Program-made: the position numbers and the translations under genes
Shown here: positions 38,301 through 50,538 of the stretch, in pieces
How the letters are laid out: each line of letters starts with the position of its first letter
Position numbering within the stretch: position 1 is the first letter of the stretch
Assembly: GCA_013396635.1 (NCBI GenBank)
Contig: WBMW01001305.1
Coordinates: 1,166,201 to 1,230,200, forward strand
Origin: Penelope pileata
Lineage: Eukaryota; Chordata; Aves; Galliformes; Cracidae
Reading direction: 5' to 3'
DNA: 64,000 nucleotides
Notes under the pieces: model-generated
Database searches by the model: none
What the model was told of the DNA's origin: nothing
What the model saw: the letters and a program-made list of their open reading frames with translations, nothing else

Positions 38301-38919
38301 CTGATTTATTCAATTTATATTTGTCATACCTCCCATTAAGTTAACGCAGTAAATCACAAAGGTTTAAGATATTTTTTCTTCTGCTACTGTGTCTGCAAGG
38401 TTAGGATACGCAGCTATCCTTGAACAGGAAGAGGAAATCTAACATAAGGGTTAGAAGTCATTTTAAAATAAGTTGTCTTCACTCTGGGAGTAAACATATC
38501 TAACATTGAAATGATGCCTTCTTTATCTTGAGAAACAAATTTGCTAGGATTATACTGTTCTTATCCTAATATATGATAATTTGAAAAGAGTATTCTGACT
38601 GAATTCTTTAGGATATCCCAGTCTTCTGCAGTTTTAAAGCAGTTTTTGAAAGTACAATAAAAGAAAAAGATCTGAGTACAAGCTCAGTCTAGTCTTAGCA
38701 TGATCTATCTATCCTCTTCCAAAAAAAAAAAAGTAGTGATTTTTTTTGTATCAGTCTTTTAAAACCACACTTCTGTCATCAGCTCCTTGTCTAGTTTCTT
38801 CTTCACAATCAGATTGGATTGGATTACTTTTTGTTCTTAATCATGCATTATTTGTATTTGTGCTTCAAAGAAGCAAAACCTAAATAGCAAAAATAGATAC
38901 CTGCGAGGCTATGGTCAGC

Positions 38920-38934
38920 TTTTTTTTTTTTTTT
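38920..38934. repeat. T15 homopolymer tract
   Basis: Fifteen consecutive T residues in the B-C intron. It is simple sequence. Confidence 0.85.
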
Positions 38935-39574
38935 CTTTCACTGTTTGTATAACGCATTTCTAATTATGAGAATGTTATATCAAGAATCTGACTCCAGTTT
39001 CTGCTACTTGTGCCCATCATAATTTATTAATTATTCAGAAGCAATCCTGTTTATATGCCAAATAAAGATGGCTGAAACAAGGCATATAGTAAATCGTTGA
39101 AAGGGTACTTATAAAACGATTGAGGTGAATGCAAGTTGTAAACTGGTTACCTAGGGAGGTGAAAAATAAAGAGCTTTAGTTTCAGTGTTTTACGAATCAA
39201 ACAGCAGCTTTTTAGACTTACAGAGGAAGCAAAAGCAGATGTTACACTGTAAGACTGATTTAGTAAAAGCAGAACAATAAAAAATCTTTGGTCGTTACTT
39301 ACACTATTTTGCTTGCGTAAGCATATAAAAATGTGAATTAACAACTTTTAATAGTACTGAAAGATTTGGTTGACATGGTTTATGTTGAAAATATGGAAAA
39401 CCAAAATGTCAGTCTTTTTCTAGAGTATTATAGTTTGGTGTGTATGTAATTGAAGGAAGGTTCTATGTGTTATCAGCAAGTGTCAGTATGACTCTGTGTC
39501 CCCTTTGTCCTTTTTTCCATCATTTCTACTGTACACCGTTACTAGAAGGCAGAGGCTATATGTTTTACTTGTAC

Positions 39575-39665
39575 AACATTTTATGCAAATGCACTAATGC
39601 TAATCATTAACATTTCCCAAACGCACCTTTAGAGATTAATGCTATTAACTCTGCTAGTGGGCAGA
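39575..39665. promoter_or_regulatory. Octamer plus TAAT motif cluster
   Basis: A perfect POU octamer ATGCAAAT at 39583-39590 is followed within 30 bp by CTAATGCTAATCATTAAC and later by GATTAATGCTATTAAC. This resembles a POU/homeodomain binding cluster, but function is unproven and the background is AT-rich. Confidence 0.25.
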
Positions 39666-40473
39666 CAATTGAGTTAAGGAACCTCTTGTCTTTCTCAATT
39701 AAAAAAGATAAAATTTACATACCTGTGTTTTTGTTTGCATACATTCAAGCATTTGGTATTATTTCTTCATAAAACCTTGCAAGCTGTTTGCAACTACCAT
39801 CATTGTAGAGAGATGCCCAAGTATTTGTCACTCAGTATAAAATTAACACTTAAAATTATTTTGTTAAAACCAGACCATCACATGGCCTGCTAGGGTCTCT
39901 GGTAGTCCAGTTTTACACGTGTATCACAAAGAAAACTTGCAAGGGGTAAAATACAAAATTTCTATGTATACTTAATTCATATGTAAGAATATTTCAGGAA
40001 ATGTTTTGAGCTACTTAACTGAGGACTATGGCTAATACATTTGGTTTGGTTTGAATTTTCAGAAAAGTGGAAAATAAGTAAACTAAAGCAGAATTGAATG
40101 GTATTTTACTAAAATCAAATATTTTGCTTTGAATAATTTGTATTTAGTTGTTAAAAACAGGGCTGATTGGGAAAGAGAGACCTGTGATTTTAGGGGAAAA
40201 ATTCACACAGATGAGGGGGGCAGCAGAGTGTCACACTTTCTCTGAATGTAGAGAGCTATTTTTGTTAAAGACCTTAAATTCTATTCTGAAATAACGATTT
40301 GAAATACAGCCTTCTATTTCCCAAGATAACGCAGTTTTAGAATGTCTTTAGTATTCCTGCTGGATCAGAAGTAGTGACATCCCCTAAAGAAGCTGAAACC
40401 TTCCCCTTGTCCAAAGAGACCTTCACTTTCATGCCATCCCTTCCTAGAATTCATTGGCTACGGTTTGGAAGCT

Positions 40474-41078
40474 TGTTGTGGTTTAACTCACCAGGTAGGT
40501 AAGCACCACAGTGTTGTGCACTCACCACCCACCTCCCAGTGTAGAAATTGTAGAGAGAATCAAAAAACACAAAGTAAACCTCATGGGCTGAGATAAAAAC
40601 TATTTACTAAGACAGAAAAGGAAGAGAGATGGAAAAAAAAGTAATAGTAATGATGATTTATATTATATATATATAAAACAAGTGATGTGCAAGCAATTGC
40701 TCACCTGCTGACTGATGCCCAGCCAGTCTCCAAGCAGTGGCTGTCCACCCAGCCAACTCCCCACTGTTTTTCAAGTGTTTTTTTTTTTTGCATGATATCA
40801 TATGGCATGGAATATCCCTTTGGCCAGTTTAGGTCAGCTGCCCTGATTCTGTCCCCTCCCAGCTCCTTGTGCTCTCTCAACTCCCTCACTGGCAGAACAG
40901 TAAAGAAGCTGAGAAACTGAAATGTCCTTGTTTCTGTGTAGCACTGCTCAGCAACATCTGAACACGTTTTAGTAACATCACTGTGTTATTAGAAGTGTTT
41001 TTCTCCTAAAGCCATAACGACATCTTTCCAGATGCTATGAAGAAAAAAATCAACTCTGTCATGGCTGAAACCAGGACA
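40474..41078 (-). mobile_element. Solo LTR of an avian endogenous retrovirus
   Basis: A 605-bp element starting TGTTGTGGTTTAACTC and ending GCTGAAACCAGGACA, so it has the TG...CA ends of an LTR. It is flanked by AAGCT (40469-40473) and GAGCT (41079-41083), a 5-bp target duplication matching at four of five positions. Internal stretches such as GGAATATCCCTTTGGCCAG and CACTGCTCAGCAACATCTG are ones I recall from a common bird LTR family. From that memory the sense strand is minus, opening TGTCCTGGTTTC. No gag, pol or env sequence lies beside it, so it is a solo LTR left by recombination. The 5-bp duplication suits an ERVL-like or gamma-like class, but class is uncertain. It contains AT repeats and a T-rich run, and appears old. 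Confidence 0.85.
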
Positions 41079-42539
41079 GAGCTGTGGTCTTCTATTAATA
41101 AATTCTTTCACAAGCAGTTTGACCATCCCTTCCAAGCTCTGTCAGCTCCAGGATTGCAGAAGAGATTATAGAAAGCCTAGAGAAAGAGAAAAATTAAATA
41201 CCATCTCTGTGAAGTAACACCAAACTGAAGTTGTTGTAGCTTGCACTTTGAGGTCAAGGGACTTGGAATTTATCTGTAATGCTAACATTGAGCTGACATC
41301 AGTGATAACTGAGTTTGCTTCAACAATACTTATCCCATGACCTGGTTAAGATGTTCTGGCTGGTGCTTAAAGTGTGATTAGTTGCCTAAACCTAAGCGTC
41401 TTGTGTCATTTGGGTATCTGGGACATCCACACCTGGCTGGTAGGCCTGGCAGAGAATGCTCAGTGGTCAGACAGGACGTCTGAGGACATCACAAACTGTA
41501 CTAGATGCATGTTTCTAGACACATGAATCCCAGCTCATTAACCTTGCTTTCTGTTTTCTTTTTCCTTTCTGCTCTTTTTTCTTTCCACTTCACCTTTAGG
41601 TGTAGACTGGGAGAATTTAATTAAACGAGAGAAACATTAAAAAAAATAGGGTTCTCAGCCATGAAGGGAAGTGAGTTGACAAAAATATGAGGACGAAATA
41701 GAAGAAGGAGCTTTTTTCTAAATTAACTTTAATGATGGAGAGTACCAGAAATCAAAAGATGTTGCATTAAGTTGGAAAGTTCAATTTAAGGAGGATAACA
41801 TTGTGAGGATTGGTAGTTGATGAGATTGATTAATCATAGTGGTCAGAACTGAGATATTTATTTCAGCCTGTGTAAACATTGTTATGCACAGGAACATGTT
41901 AACATGTTTTTATAGAGAACTCTTTAAAAACATATAGCAGAAATTAATAGTTGCAGTTGGATTAAACATAGATGTTTTGTTAGTAAATAGTATTGGAATA
42001 AACATAGATCTTTCCGTCTGCATCAAAATATTAACACCATTTTTATTGTTTAGTTTCTACGTGATGATGAAACAGTATTTGTTCCTATGCTGTAAAGTCT
42101 AGTGTTTCAGTAAAGTTCAAGCTCTGCTTTTGTGTTATAAGCCAGCTCAGAAAAAAATGGGAATTATCTCAGTTATATTCACTACCACCAGACACCATCC
42201 AACAAAAGAGAGAGAATCCTTTTCATGGAACAGATTGTGGTAATGAGTCAGATCTTACTGTTGCGTAAAGGCCACTGGAGCAAGGGATGCAACTGTACTC
42301 CACCAAGAGGAAACAAGACATGCTGAGAAAGATCTAGCTTAGCCTTTCAAATATATTTTTTTTTCCTCTTAAGAATTCTGGAATTCCTTCCAAACCCACG
42401 GTATATCTGTATGAACTATGGGTAAGATTTGCTAAATAGGTTTTCATATTAGCTGTGTAGGTCTGGTTTGTTGGTATTAATCATTTACATTGCAGACATT
42501 CTAGCAGAATCTAAAAACAGCTTGAGTAAGGTTTGCTGT

Positions 42540-42800
42540 ATCTTTATGAAACCCGTAAGAGGGGCCAGTAGCAACAGGGCAAGGGAAAGAAGGCTGTTTG
42601 CTGTCCCCCAGAGATTCCTTCTCTGCTTGCTCTTGGCTCGTTCTTCTGCTTTGCTCTGGCCACCAGACAAGCCTGATGCATCTCCCACAGCTGCCACGTG
42701 GCTCTGAGTCCCTCTGGCAGCTGTGAAACTTTGGCCAGACTGTGCCCAAGCTGTCTGTTGTGCTCTGCCCTAGTATCTGGCACTGTCACTTGCAGCTGCA
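42540..42800. promoter_or_regulatory. GC-richer block with grouped E-boxes
   Basis: In this stretch CAGCTG occurs at 42688-42693, 42718-42723 and 42793-42798, and CACGTG at 42695-42700: four palindromic E-boxes in 111 bp. Open frames in three minus-strand phases reflect low stop density rather than a gene. It may be an intronic enhancer bound by bHLH factors; this is inference only. Confidence 0.3.
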
Positions 42801-43071
42801 AGAGATAAGTCAGTCAGGTTACAAGGATACCTGTTAGGCTTTGGCAAAAAAAAAAATTCTCCATATTTGTGAAATCAAGAAACTTCCTTCTGCTCTTCTC
42901 CCTCATTATTTGTATTGAGAGTCCACAGAATTTTTGGAGCTTGGGCACTAACTAATAATGTCAGTGCTAATCTACTCACTTTCCTTGCCATCTGTACTCC
43001 AAACACACAAATGCACTACGCCAGCAGTCCACATGGTGTTCTTTGTTTCGTGGTGTTTGGTGGTGTTTGTG

Positions 43072-43133
43072 GTTTTGTGGGTTTTTTTGTTTTGTTTTGT
43101 TTGTTTTGTTTGTTTTGTTTTGTTTTTTTTTCT
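43072..43133. repeat. TTTTG-type microsatellite
   Basis: Interrupted array of TTTTG and TTTG units (GTTTTGTTTTGTTTG pattern), ending in a T run. It is probably length-polymorphic. Confidence 0.92.
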
Positions 43134-45789
43134 TTTATGAAAAATAAGTTTTGACATCTGTTGATCACGTCTAAAAGAAGTATCTGCTTCCCTCAGTGCA
43201 CACTTTGCTTGTAGAAAGGTCTCTGGCTGTGATGCAGGTGTGGGGGGGGTACCACCTTGTTGATAAGATATCCTTTCATTGACATAAACCTGCATTTGCA
43301 TAGCATATTACACTCTGTAATTGATGACTCTAAGTTGGTGCTGCCTTTTGACATAGCCTGCAAAAACTCAGAAATCGAGAAAGAAATACCTTACAGGAAG
43401 AGCAGAAAAAGCAGACACAACAGTTGTGCATTAAGAGATGCTGATGGTCACTTTACTGTTGTGTGCTCTTATAGCTAATAAAAATGATGTGATGATAGCA
43501 ATCCTATTTTGAAAGAAAGACAGAAGGCAATTTTTCGAAGTTTAGGTTAGTGTTGCCAAATTTTAACTTTGCAAATTTGAATGGATTACTCACATTTCTA
43601 AACAATAACGCACATAATAATCAATAGCATCAATTAAAAATCTACAAAACTGTCATAATCTTTTTTTTTTTTAACATTTTTCCTATAAATAAAACTATTT
43701 AAACTGATTCTTAGACTTTGGAGAGTAGTGAAACAGATAGGAGGTAAATAAAAGCATAAATCTCAGAAACTTGTGAGAGTAATTTTCTGTTTTGAAGACA
43801 GAACTGACAAAATGATAAAAGTTGTTAACTTTGTCATGACAGAAATATTACATGATTACAGGGTGCAGGGTTATAATGTGCTGAAAGTTGTGTTAAAAAA
43901 CAGCTTTTTAACAAAGCCTTTAACTAAGTTTGGCTAGTTACTTTCTTGTGACATAGCTGATTTTCACAGCTTTTCCATTTTTTCCATGTCCATTTCAATA
44001 GTAAACTACATTAATATTTGGAGCAATTAGGCTTTAGAAAACTACTGAGAACAGAATTTTAAAAACACATAGCTTTGGTGTAACAAAAGTATGAATACTT
44101 CAGTTTTACAGCTTTCTTCAATTACATCTATTCTTGATGTCAGACTACAGATAAAATTATTCAGAACTATTTCAGGTGCATCACGTCATTGAAAAAGATC
44201 TGATAGGTTAATATTTCTTCTCCATGCAGTAATAAATTCAGTTAATTAGTCATTCATACAGCAAATAGGTTCTCAAACTCAGCCACTTGTGAACTGTCAA
44301 AATGAATAGTGCTGATTTCAAATATACTGTCAGTCACCGCTCCTGACAGGGGTAATTTTCTGTCATCTTTTGTAATGCAGCTTTAACTGAATTTTGAAGT
44401 TTTCTTAAAGGTAATATGGCTATCAATGACTCTATGTGATCTGTGTGTTTCCTGGTTATCTTTATCTTTCTCTATGTATGTATCTATAAACATGCATACA
44501 TTTAATTTTAAGCAAAGTAAAGCTACTGACAATATTATATGCTAATCATATTCACGCTTTCTTAGAAAGCATGTTTACACGTGGAAGATGAAGATTTGCA
44601 TTACTGATGTTTTATTAGATGGAATCTAGTGTATGAGGCACTACATCATGGCTAATGTACTGTATGTAGTCTCACAGATGAACATAGTGATGCTTAGATT
44701 TTAAACTTAATTGCTAGCTGAAAGCAGATGTTCACAAGTAATTTTAGATTTTGAATAAAATGTTAAGTTTGAATGATTTGTGTGTCTCAATGGAAAATAT
44801 TTTTAAGAGAGGAAAAACTTGTTCTACTTCAACCAAGTCGTTAAAGTATAGCAAGCCTGCTAAAAAAAATCATGATGTTTAATTTGTCATTTTATTTTGA
44901 ATACCGTTTAAAGAGTTTGAATGGGGATAAAATTCTGTATTGCTTAAATAACAGAGAGATATTTTAAGGTATAGAAATTTGAAAAAAATATGAGAGAAAG
45001 CTGCATATTTTTTTCTTAGTTGAATATACTTGGAAAGGAGCTCAAAATACAGCTTTTTCTCTAAGCAATTATATTCTAAAGATAGACATGTTTAATGTCT
45101 TGTAATAAGCGTTCTGTTGATCAAAAAGTAATGCCAGGGAACACATAAACATTTTTGTGGAAATCAACCTGTATCAGTACAAAGATGTGTTTTGCATTCT
45201 GCTATTTAATTCTGCATTTATTGCAACTTGAAGCTTTTCTTGTTCATTAAACTTGCTAGCCAGTACCTGATGGCTTTCTATAATTCCTAATAATACCGAA
45301 CTAGTAGACCACAGTCAGTTTTAGAACAAAGTGGAAATTATATTTGTTAGATAGGGAGCTCTTTCATATTAAGTATTTTATTTCACTTAAAAAAAAAAAA
45401 AATTCTCCTCACCAACCTAGTAAACATTTAATTTAAAATGATAATAGTGATGTGAATTTAAAACTTTATTTTGTGAGACATTCAGTTTTGGTAATGTAAG
45501 GAACAAATTTTAACAGTCTTTTTGAAATAAAACATTAAATATTCCAAAAATATTGAACTGCAGCACAATGACATCAACAAAGTTATTTTACTTCATTGAT
45601 TTATTCCTTCAGTAAATGCAGCTCTGTACACTGGAATAGATTATTATGCAATTAAAAAGCATGAGTACATGAGTATAATGAGATCAATTAAGGTTACTTT
45701 GTTTTGGCTTTTAGAGCTCTTGTTTTCAGAACCTTGGAACATTGCTGTTGCTTTCAACATTTTTTATTTTCACAAATATAGTTTTGATT

Positions 45790-45825
45790 ATATGGAATTT
45801 GCATTAATTAATTATTAGTGTTAGT
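45790..45825. promoter_or_regulatory. Octamer fused to TAATTAAT motif
   Basis: The inverse octamer ATTTGCAT (45797-45804) is directly joined to TAATTAATTATTAG. POU proteins read the octamer, while homeodomains read TAATTA, so this is a compact composite site. No evidence of use is available. Confidence 0.25.
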
Positions 45826-48800
45826 GATGATCAAAAATGTATATTCGGTATCCATTTAAAATACTTTATTTCAAAGACACTTTTAATGTTGCTTATTATT
45901 TTAGTGGAGTTTTATATTAAAATTGGTAAGTTACCTTTCTTTTATACATCGTGTGCCTTTTAAACCTTGTATGTGTGTAACTTCTGGATTGTCAGAGCAA
46001 ATGAAAATGAATGTTCAGCTTCTTCTTTAAACTGAAAAGAAAAAAAATTATGTGGTGGCTTATTCTAAATACATGTTTAGTATTTCAGTTACGTATGTTA
46101 CATGAGGTTGTAAGCTGTAATATATTGCTTTGCTGTGCCAAAAACAGTTTTTAAATGGGACTTGGAAAAAATAAATTTGGCTATAATGTGGTAGCTGTGC
46201 AAATATCTTATAAAAGTAGAGTTGGTAATGCCAAGAACATTAATAATCAAAATAATTGGTACCAGGAATAATCAGAACTTGCTTTCTAATTTCAGATTCT
46301 CATTGCAACCCTTTTCTTTTGTTATCTATGACTCCAGAAAATTCTAGAGAGCAGTAGTTTTTGTAACAGTTACAGAAAATTCTGTTCTGTGTTGATTCTG
46401 CATTTTAGTTATCAAAAAGCAATGGAATCACATAGTTTATCTCACAGTGAACAATAAGCAAGCTCTGAACTTCAGATGCTTCTGAAAGAGTTGGAAAACA
46501 TGGCATTCAGTTAGAGGAATGCCCCTCTAACTTTGTTTGAAAAGAATACCTATGTTTCCATGCACAGAGTATGTGTTGAAAGAGCCTAAGAACCAAAGCT
46601 TTAACAAAATCCAGCCACTGGAAGCTGAGACTAGACAAATTCCACGTAAAAATAAAAACAATGTCCTTGAAAAAATTTACCAAAGGTAGATTTTCCATCC
46701 CTAGCTACTTTAAAATAGATGGACATTTCTGCCCTCCACCTGTGAAATGTTTTGAGCAGTTTGGGGGAAGGCTGGTGTTTTCAGAAGCTAGGCTTAGATG
46801 GTCACAGCAGCACCTTTGGACCTTATAATATACTACCATGAGTTTGATAATATAAAGATAGTAATTATGCAATTTAAGTCAAAAGTGAGGCCATTAGGCA
46901 CAATCCAGAGGGCTTTGCTTGTGTTTATGGAAATCTGAATTTTAATTCTGCTTGGGCTTGTTTGTTTTCAACAGGTCTCTTGTACACTATATGAGGATTG
47001 AATGAAGGGAATCAAAGACTGTCGTAGGTTCTGACTGATATTGCTGGCACTATTATTGCAAATATCAGCAGAAAGGCTTATTATCAAGAATTTGACTGAC
47101 TAAGCCTTTCTCTTGAGTGCACCTATGTCTCCTATGTCGTAGCTTTGGCCCCAGGCAGTACATGGTCCTACCAACAGCACAGTGCACACGGAGCAGAGTT
47201 CAGATATTTAAAGGGACATCATCAACTTGAGAGCGCTCCAGTGGAAAATCTCATACTTTGTATTACTGGAAGTTGAAAGTATCAGAATGGAAAGGGTATA
47301 CACATACCTCAATTTTTCGCTTTAATTTTTGTACATGTGTACAAGCATGTGAATAGTTGATTTAAATTTATTGATGCTTCACGTTCCTTCTAGTGCATCA
47401 TGTAGCAACAGCAAAGTGCAGAGAAATGGACAACGCTCAGCAAAAGTGGAGAGAGACAGGGTGATGTTACTTTGCTCCTGTTCCTGCTTAAGGCACATTG
47501 ATGTAACAGGTGCTAACAGTCTGTACTTCTCTACCTCGCTCAGAGCTGAGGAGCTCCAGCCCAGAAGTTGACAAGTGTCCCTTTAAGTAGTGCACGTAGT
47601 AGTGGTATAGCCGTGTAGCTTTTCTTTACAATCCTTAAATTGTGTTTGTACATGTGTTAATATTCCAAGGATTTTAAAATTATCAAATAGTTTAATAGCA
47701 AGTGATGAGTAGAACCTCTGCTGTTTTTATAATGAAGATTAAAAATAAGCTCAAAGGAATTCAAAGTAAAATCTATCTAGAAGCTTTTCTGACTGAATGC
47801 TTGCATACTGTAATCTATTTTTAAAAAATATAGTCACAACATGTCACTATATACACTGTCCTTTTGAGGTAGAAAGCACTGTTTCACAATGTATATAATC
47901 ACAAAGCTTCAGTGTGTAAGAACTTCACTCCTGTTTTAACTGCAGTTCTCCATCAATTTTAATGATGCATATAATTTTTGTGAAGACTCCACTAAACTAT
48001 CTACTCTATTGTCTAGTCCAGCTGTTTCTGCTGCTCACTTACACTCTTCTATATAATAAAATGTTTATTACATGCTGTCCCAAGGCGACTGTATTGTAAT
48101 GCCTATTTCTGCTGACCTTACAACAATTTCCTCGTTATGGCGGCACTCTTCATAACATCTAAAATGTTTGGATTCCATAACTGCGTTTTATAAAGCATGT
48201 GATTTGTTTCATTTAATACAATGAACTAAATAACATAGAATGTGTTCTTGCATGAACATAGTGAAAGTTTCCTTGCACTGATGTTGTTATATGCCAGGTG
48301 CCAAGGTGTGGTCATCTTGCTACATGAAGCATGCTTTCTCTAAGCATTTTAATTTGAAATGAACTACAATATTAACTTTTATAGTTAATATGTAACCTTC
48401 AATAGAGGCACCTCAAATCATTAAAAAACATTCTGTTTGGAAATAGTAAAAATGGAAAGCTAAATTATATAATGTGAAATGTTACAAAAACAGATTGTGG
48501 TCTGTATTGAACCTGTGTTCAACCATTTTTAGTAAATTAATCTCTCAGCAAGTCAAGAAATATGTTGCAAGAGATTAGTGGAAATTTCCAGATTTAGAGG
48601 TTGGGATTAAGCTTGTCGTTCCTGAGCTTTGCACCTAATGAAGCAACCTGATTTGTCAAGGTAGCTCGTCAGGAAGGGCAATGGGGACTTACAACATCAG
48701 GCATTTGTTTGTGTGCCTAGCTTTAGTGGTGCAACTTCAAAAACACTAACCTAGTTTCTGTAGATAGTTTTATGACAAAGGTGAAGTAAACATTACATCT

Positions 48801-48866
48801 CAGTACAGTTCTGTCTGGGCAAACCAAGAGTCCATTATTTACATACAATGCTTGAATGGAGGGGGG

Positions 48867-48882
48867 AAAAAAAAAAAAAAAA
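48867..48882. repeat. G6 followed by a poly(A) tract
   Basis: A short G run leads into about sixteen A residues. It is simple sequence in the B-C intron, about 0.7 kb upstream of exon C. Confidence 0.8.
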
Positions 48883-49577
48883 GCGTCTCTATTTCCTGTC
48901 CTTCAGGTTCCAATTTTCTTAGTCTTTGGAAAAAAAATATTCAAGGCAATTTATAAAATAATCAAGACTGATAAATATTTCATTTCATGTGTTTCGCTTG
49001 GGTCTATTGAAGTTTATAGGTATAGTGTTTCTTCTTTTTATCCCTTCCTGCTTGTTCTAATAGTCTCGTCATAACGTCATTAATGCTTGTTTCGATTGCT
49101 GTTAATGTAATGATGAAAATACTTTGACTTCTGTGCTAGATCAAACAGAAGGAAAAGATGGATTATTTAAGCATGTTACAGGATGATACATCTTTCTAAC
49201 TGCAAGCAATAAAGACTAGGGAACAGTGCATAAAAAGTGAGTAGCATCTTTCTCAATTGGGCATGTTTACATTTGTATAGCTGTTTAAATTTTTAAGCAG
49301 AGTGAAAGTGACAGATTAGATTAGAAGTAGCGGAGCTGTATCTAATCCTAAGGCTTTTTTTTTTCCAAGTTAGTGAAAACATGTACTGTTCATTAAAATC
49401 CTGTTGCTTGAATATATGAGAAATTACATCTAGGAGAACTGTTAATATAAAGCTACTAAAATTTTCCAGGTGGAATAATATGGTGCCTACTATTGAAAGT
49501 GTCACTTTTCTGCCTTGTCATCCATTTTGTTGTAAGAAGTACAGAAAAAAGTGAGCCTGATTTGTTCTCCTTTGTAG

Positions 49578-49737
49578 AGCCAGGCCGAGGCCCACTACAA
49601 AGGAAGTAAACATGCCAAGAAGGTCAAAGCACTAGAGGCAACGAAAAATAAACCAAAAGTTGGGTCTTCCAAGGACAGCGCAAAGGCTAACCCAAGCTGC
49701 TCCACGCCAGTCACAGCCAACATCTCTGACAAATCAG
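49578..49737 (+). CDS. ZNF385B: ZNF385B coding exon C (second half of C2H2 zinc finger and linker)
   Basis: A 160-bp exon after a TTCTCCTTTGTAG acceptor. It begins SQAEAHYKGSKHAKKVKAL, which supplies the two histidines (AH and KH, H-x5-H) that complete the finger started in exon B. It continues through EATKNKPKVGSSKDSAKAN, a lysine-rich linker, to PSCSTPVTANISDKS plus one base of the next codon, so the downstream junction is phase 1. The linker closely follows my recollection of mammalian ZNF385B (KKVKAL, TKNKPK, SKDSAKANPSC), with differences such as VGSS. The donor is GTCAAT after CAG, weaker than the other two donors. Later fingers and the C-terminus must be encoded beyond the window. Confidence 0.93.
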
Positions 49738-50524
49738 GTCAATTAAATCTTTTTGTTCTATACATTCTTTATATTCTCCTTTTTTAGGTGTACATATGAA
49801 TCTGATTGCATGATACTGATCCGTGTCTTGTCTTTTCTAAACTATTTGCTATGTTTTCTTGTACAGAACTGATTAGTTTTGGTGTTGTCAAAGCTTTTTT
49901 TCACATCTGTAAAACATCTTGTGTCTCTGAATGCACTTTTTTTTTTTTAATTGTTAAGGTTCTTTTATCAAATTTACTCATATAAACTATGTTGTTCATG
50001 CGACAATAGTTAGAGATGTGTGTGGGTGGGTGTCAAGTCTGAGCTGTATTTATTTAGCTGAGGCACAAGAAATTTCTCTGAGATTTTTTTCTCCCTGAAT
50101 AGCATAATATTGCTCCAGTAAGAAACACACCGACAGAAAGGTAGTAAAGCCTCATGGCGTATAGGTTTCCTGATTTCCACAGCTTATTAGTGCTTTAACA
50201 TCACTTTTTCCCCCCCATGTCAGTAATCTGAGGAAGATCACCAACAGTTATTGCAGTGGAGTTGTTTGAGTCACTTTCAGCTCTGTCAGTGTTGTGTTAC
50301 CAAGTGAAACAGGAGAATTTCCTGAACTTGCTGACAGTCTGAAATACTGCACTTGTCATCCAAGAGAAAGCACCTACTGTGAGTTACCCACTGTTGATCT
50401 GATCAACTGGTTCTGATAAACTTGCTGCTGTCTTAGTAGCCATTTATCCATTTCTCTTCTTTTGCAGAGCTGAACTTGACTGATATGCCATAGAATGATT
50501 GGCACAGACAGTTCTCTGTCAGGG

Positions 50525-50538
50525 GAAAAAAAAAAAAA
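50525..50538. repeat. Poly(A) tract
   Basis: A run of about thirteen A residues after AGGGG, followed by A- and G-rich sequence. It is simple sequence. Confidence 0.75.

Larger units (their letters stand above)
35321..49577 (+). other. ZNF385B intron between exons B and C (14.3 kb)
   Basis: A phase 0 intron that splits the zinc finger between its cysteine and histidine pairs. It runs from GTGAGT to a TTCTCCTTTGTAG acceptor. It carries the T20 tract next to exon B, a solo LTR at 40.5-41.1 kb, an E-box group at 42.7 kb, a TTTTG-type microsatellite at 43.1 kb, and octamer/TAAT motifs at 39.6 and 45.8 kb. Minus-strand open frames at about 35.5-36.4 kb look slightly protein-like but match no family I recognise. 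The rest is unremarkable AT-rich intron. Confidence 0.85.

Noticed and set aside
42485..42801. Three overlapping minus-strand open frames as a possible gene
   Set aside because: Openness in several phases at once reflects local GC content. No domain or splice context was seen.
18307..49737. Assignment of the exons to the paralogue ZNF385D
   Set aside because: Exon B carries SIPPKKKQ and exon C has KKVKAL with SKDSAKANPSC, which fit ZNF385B. I recall PLPHRRKQ and KKLKAL for ZNF385D.
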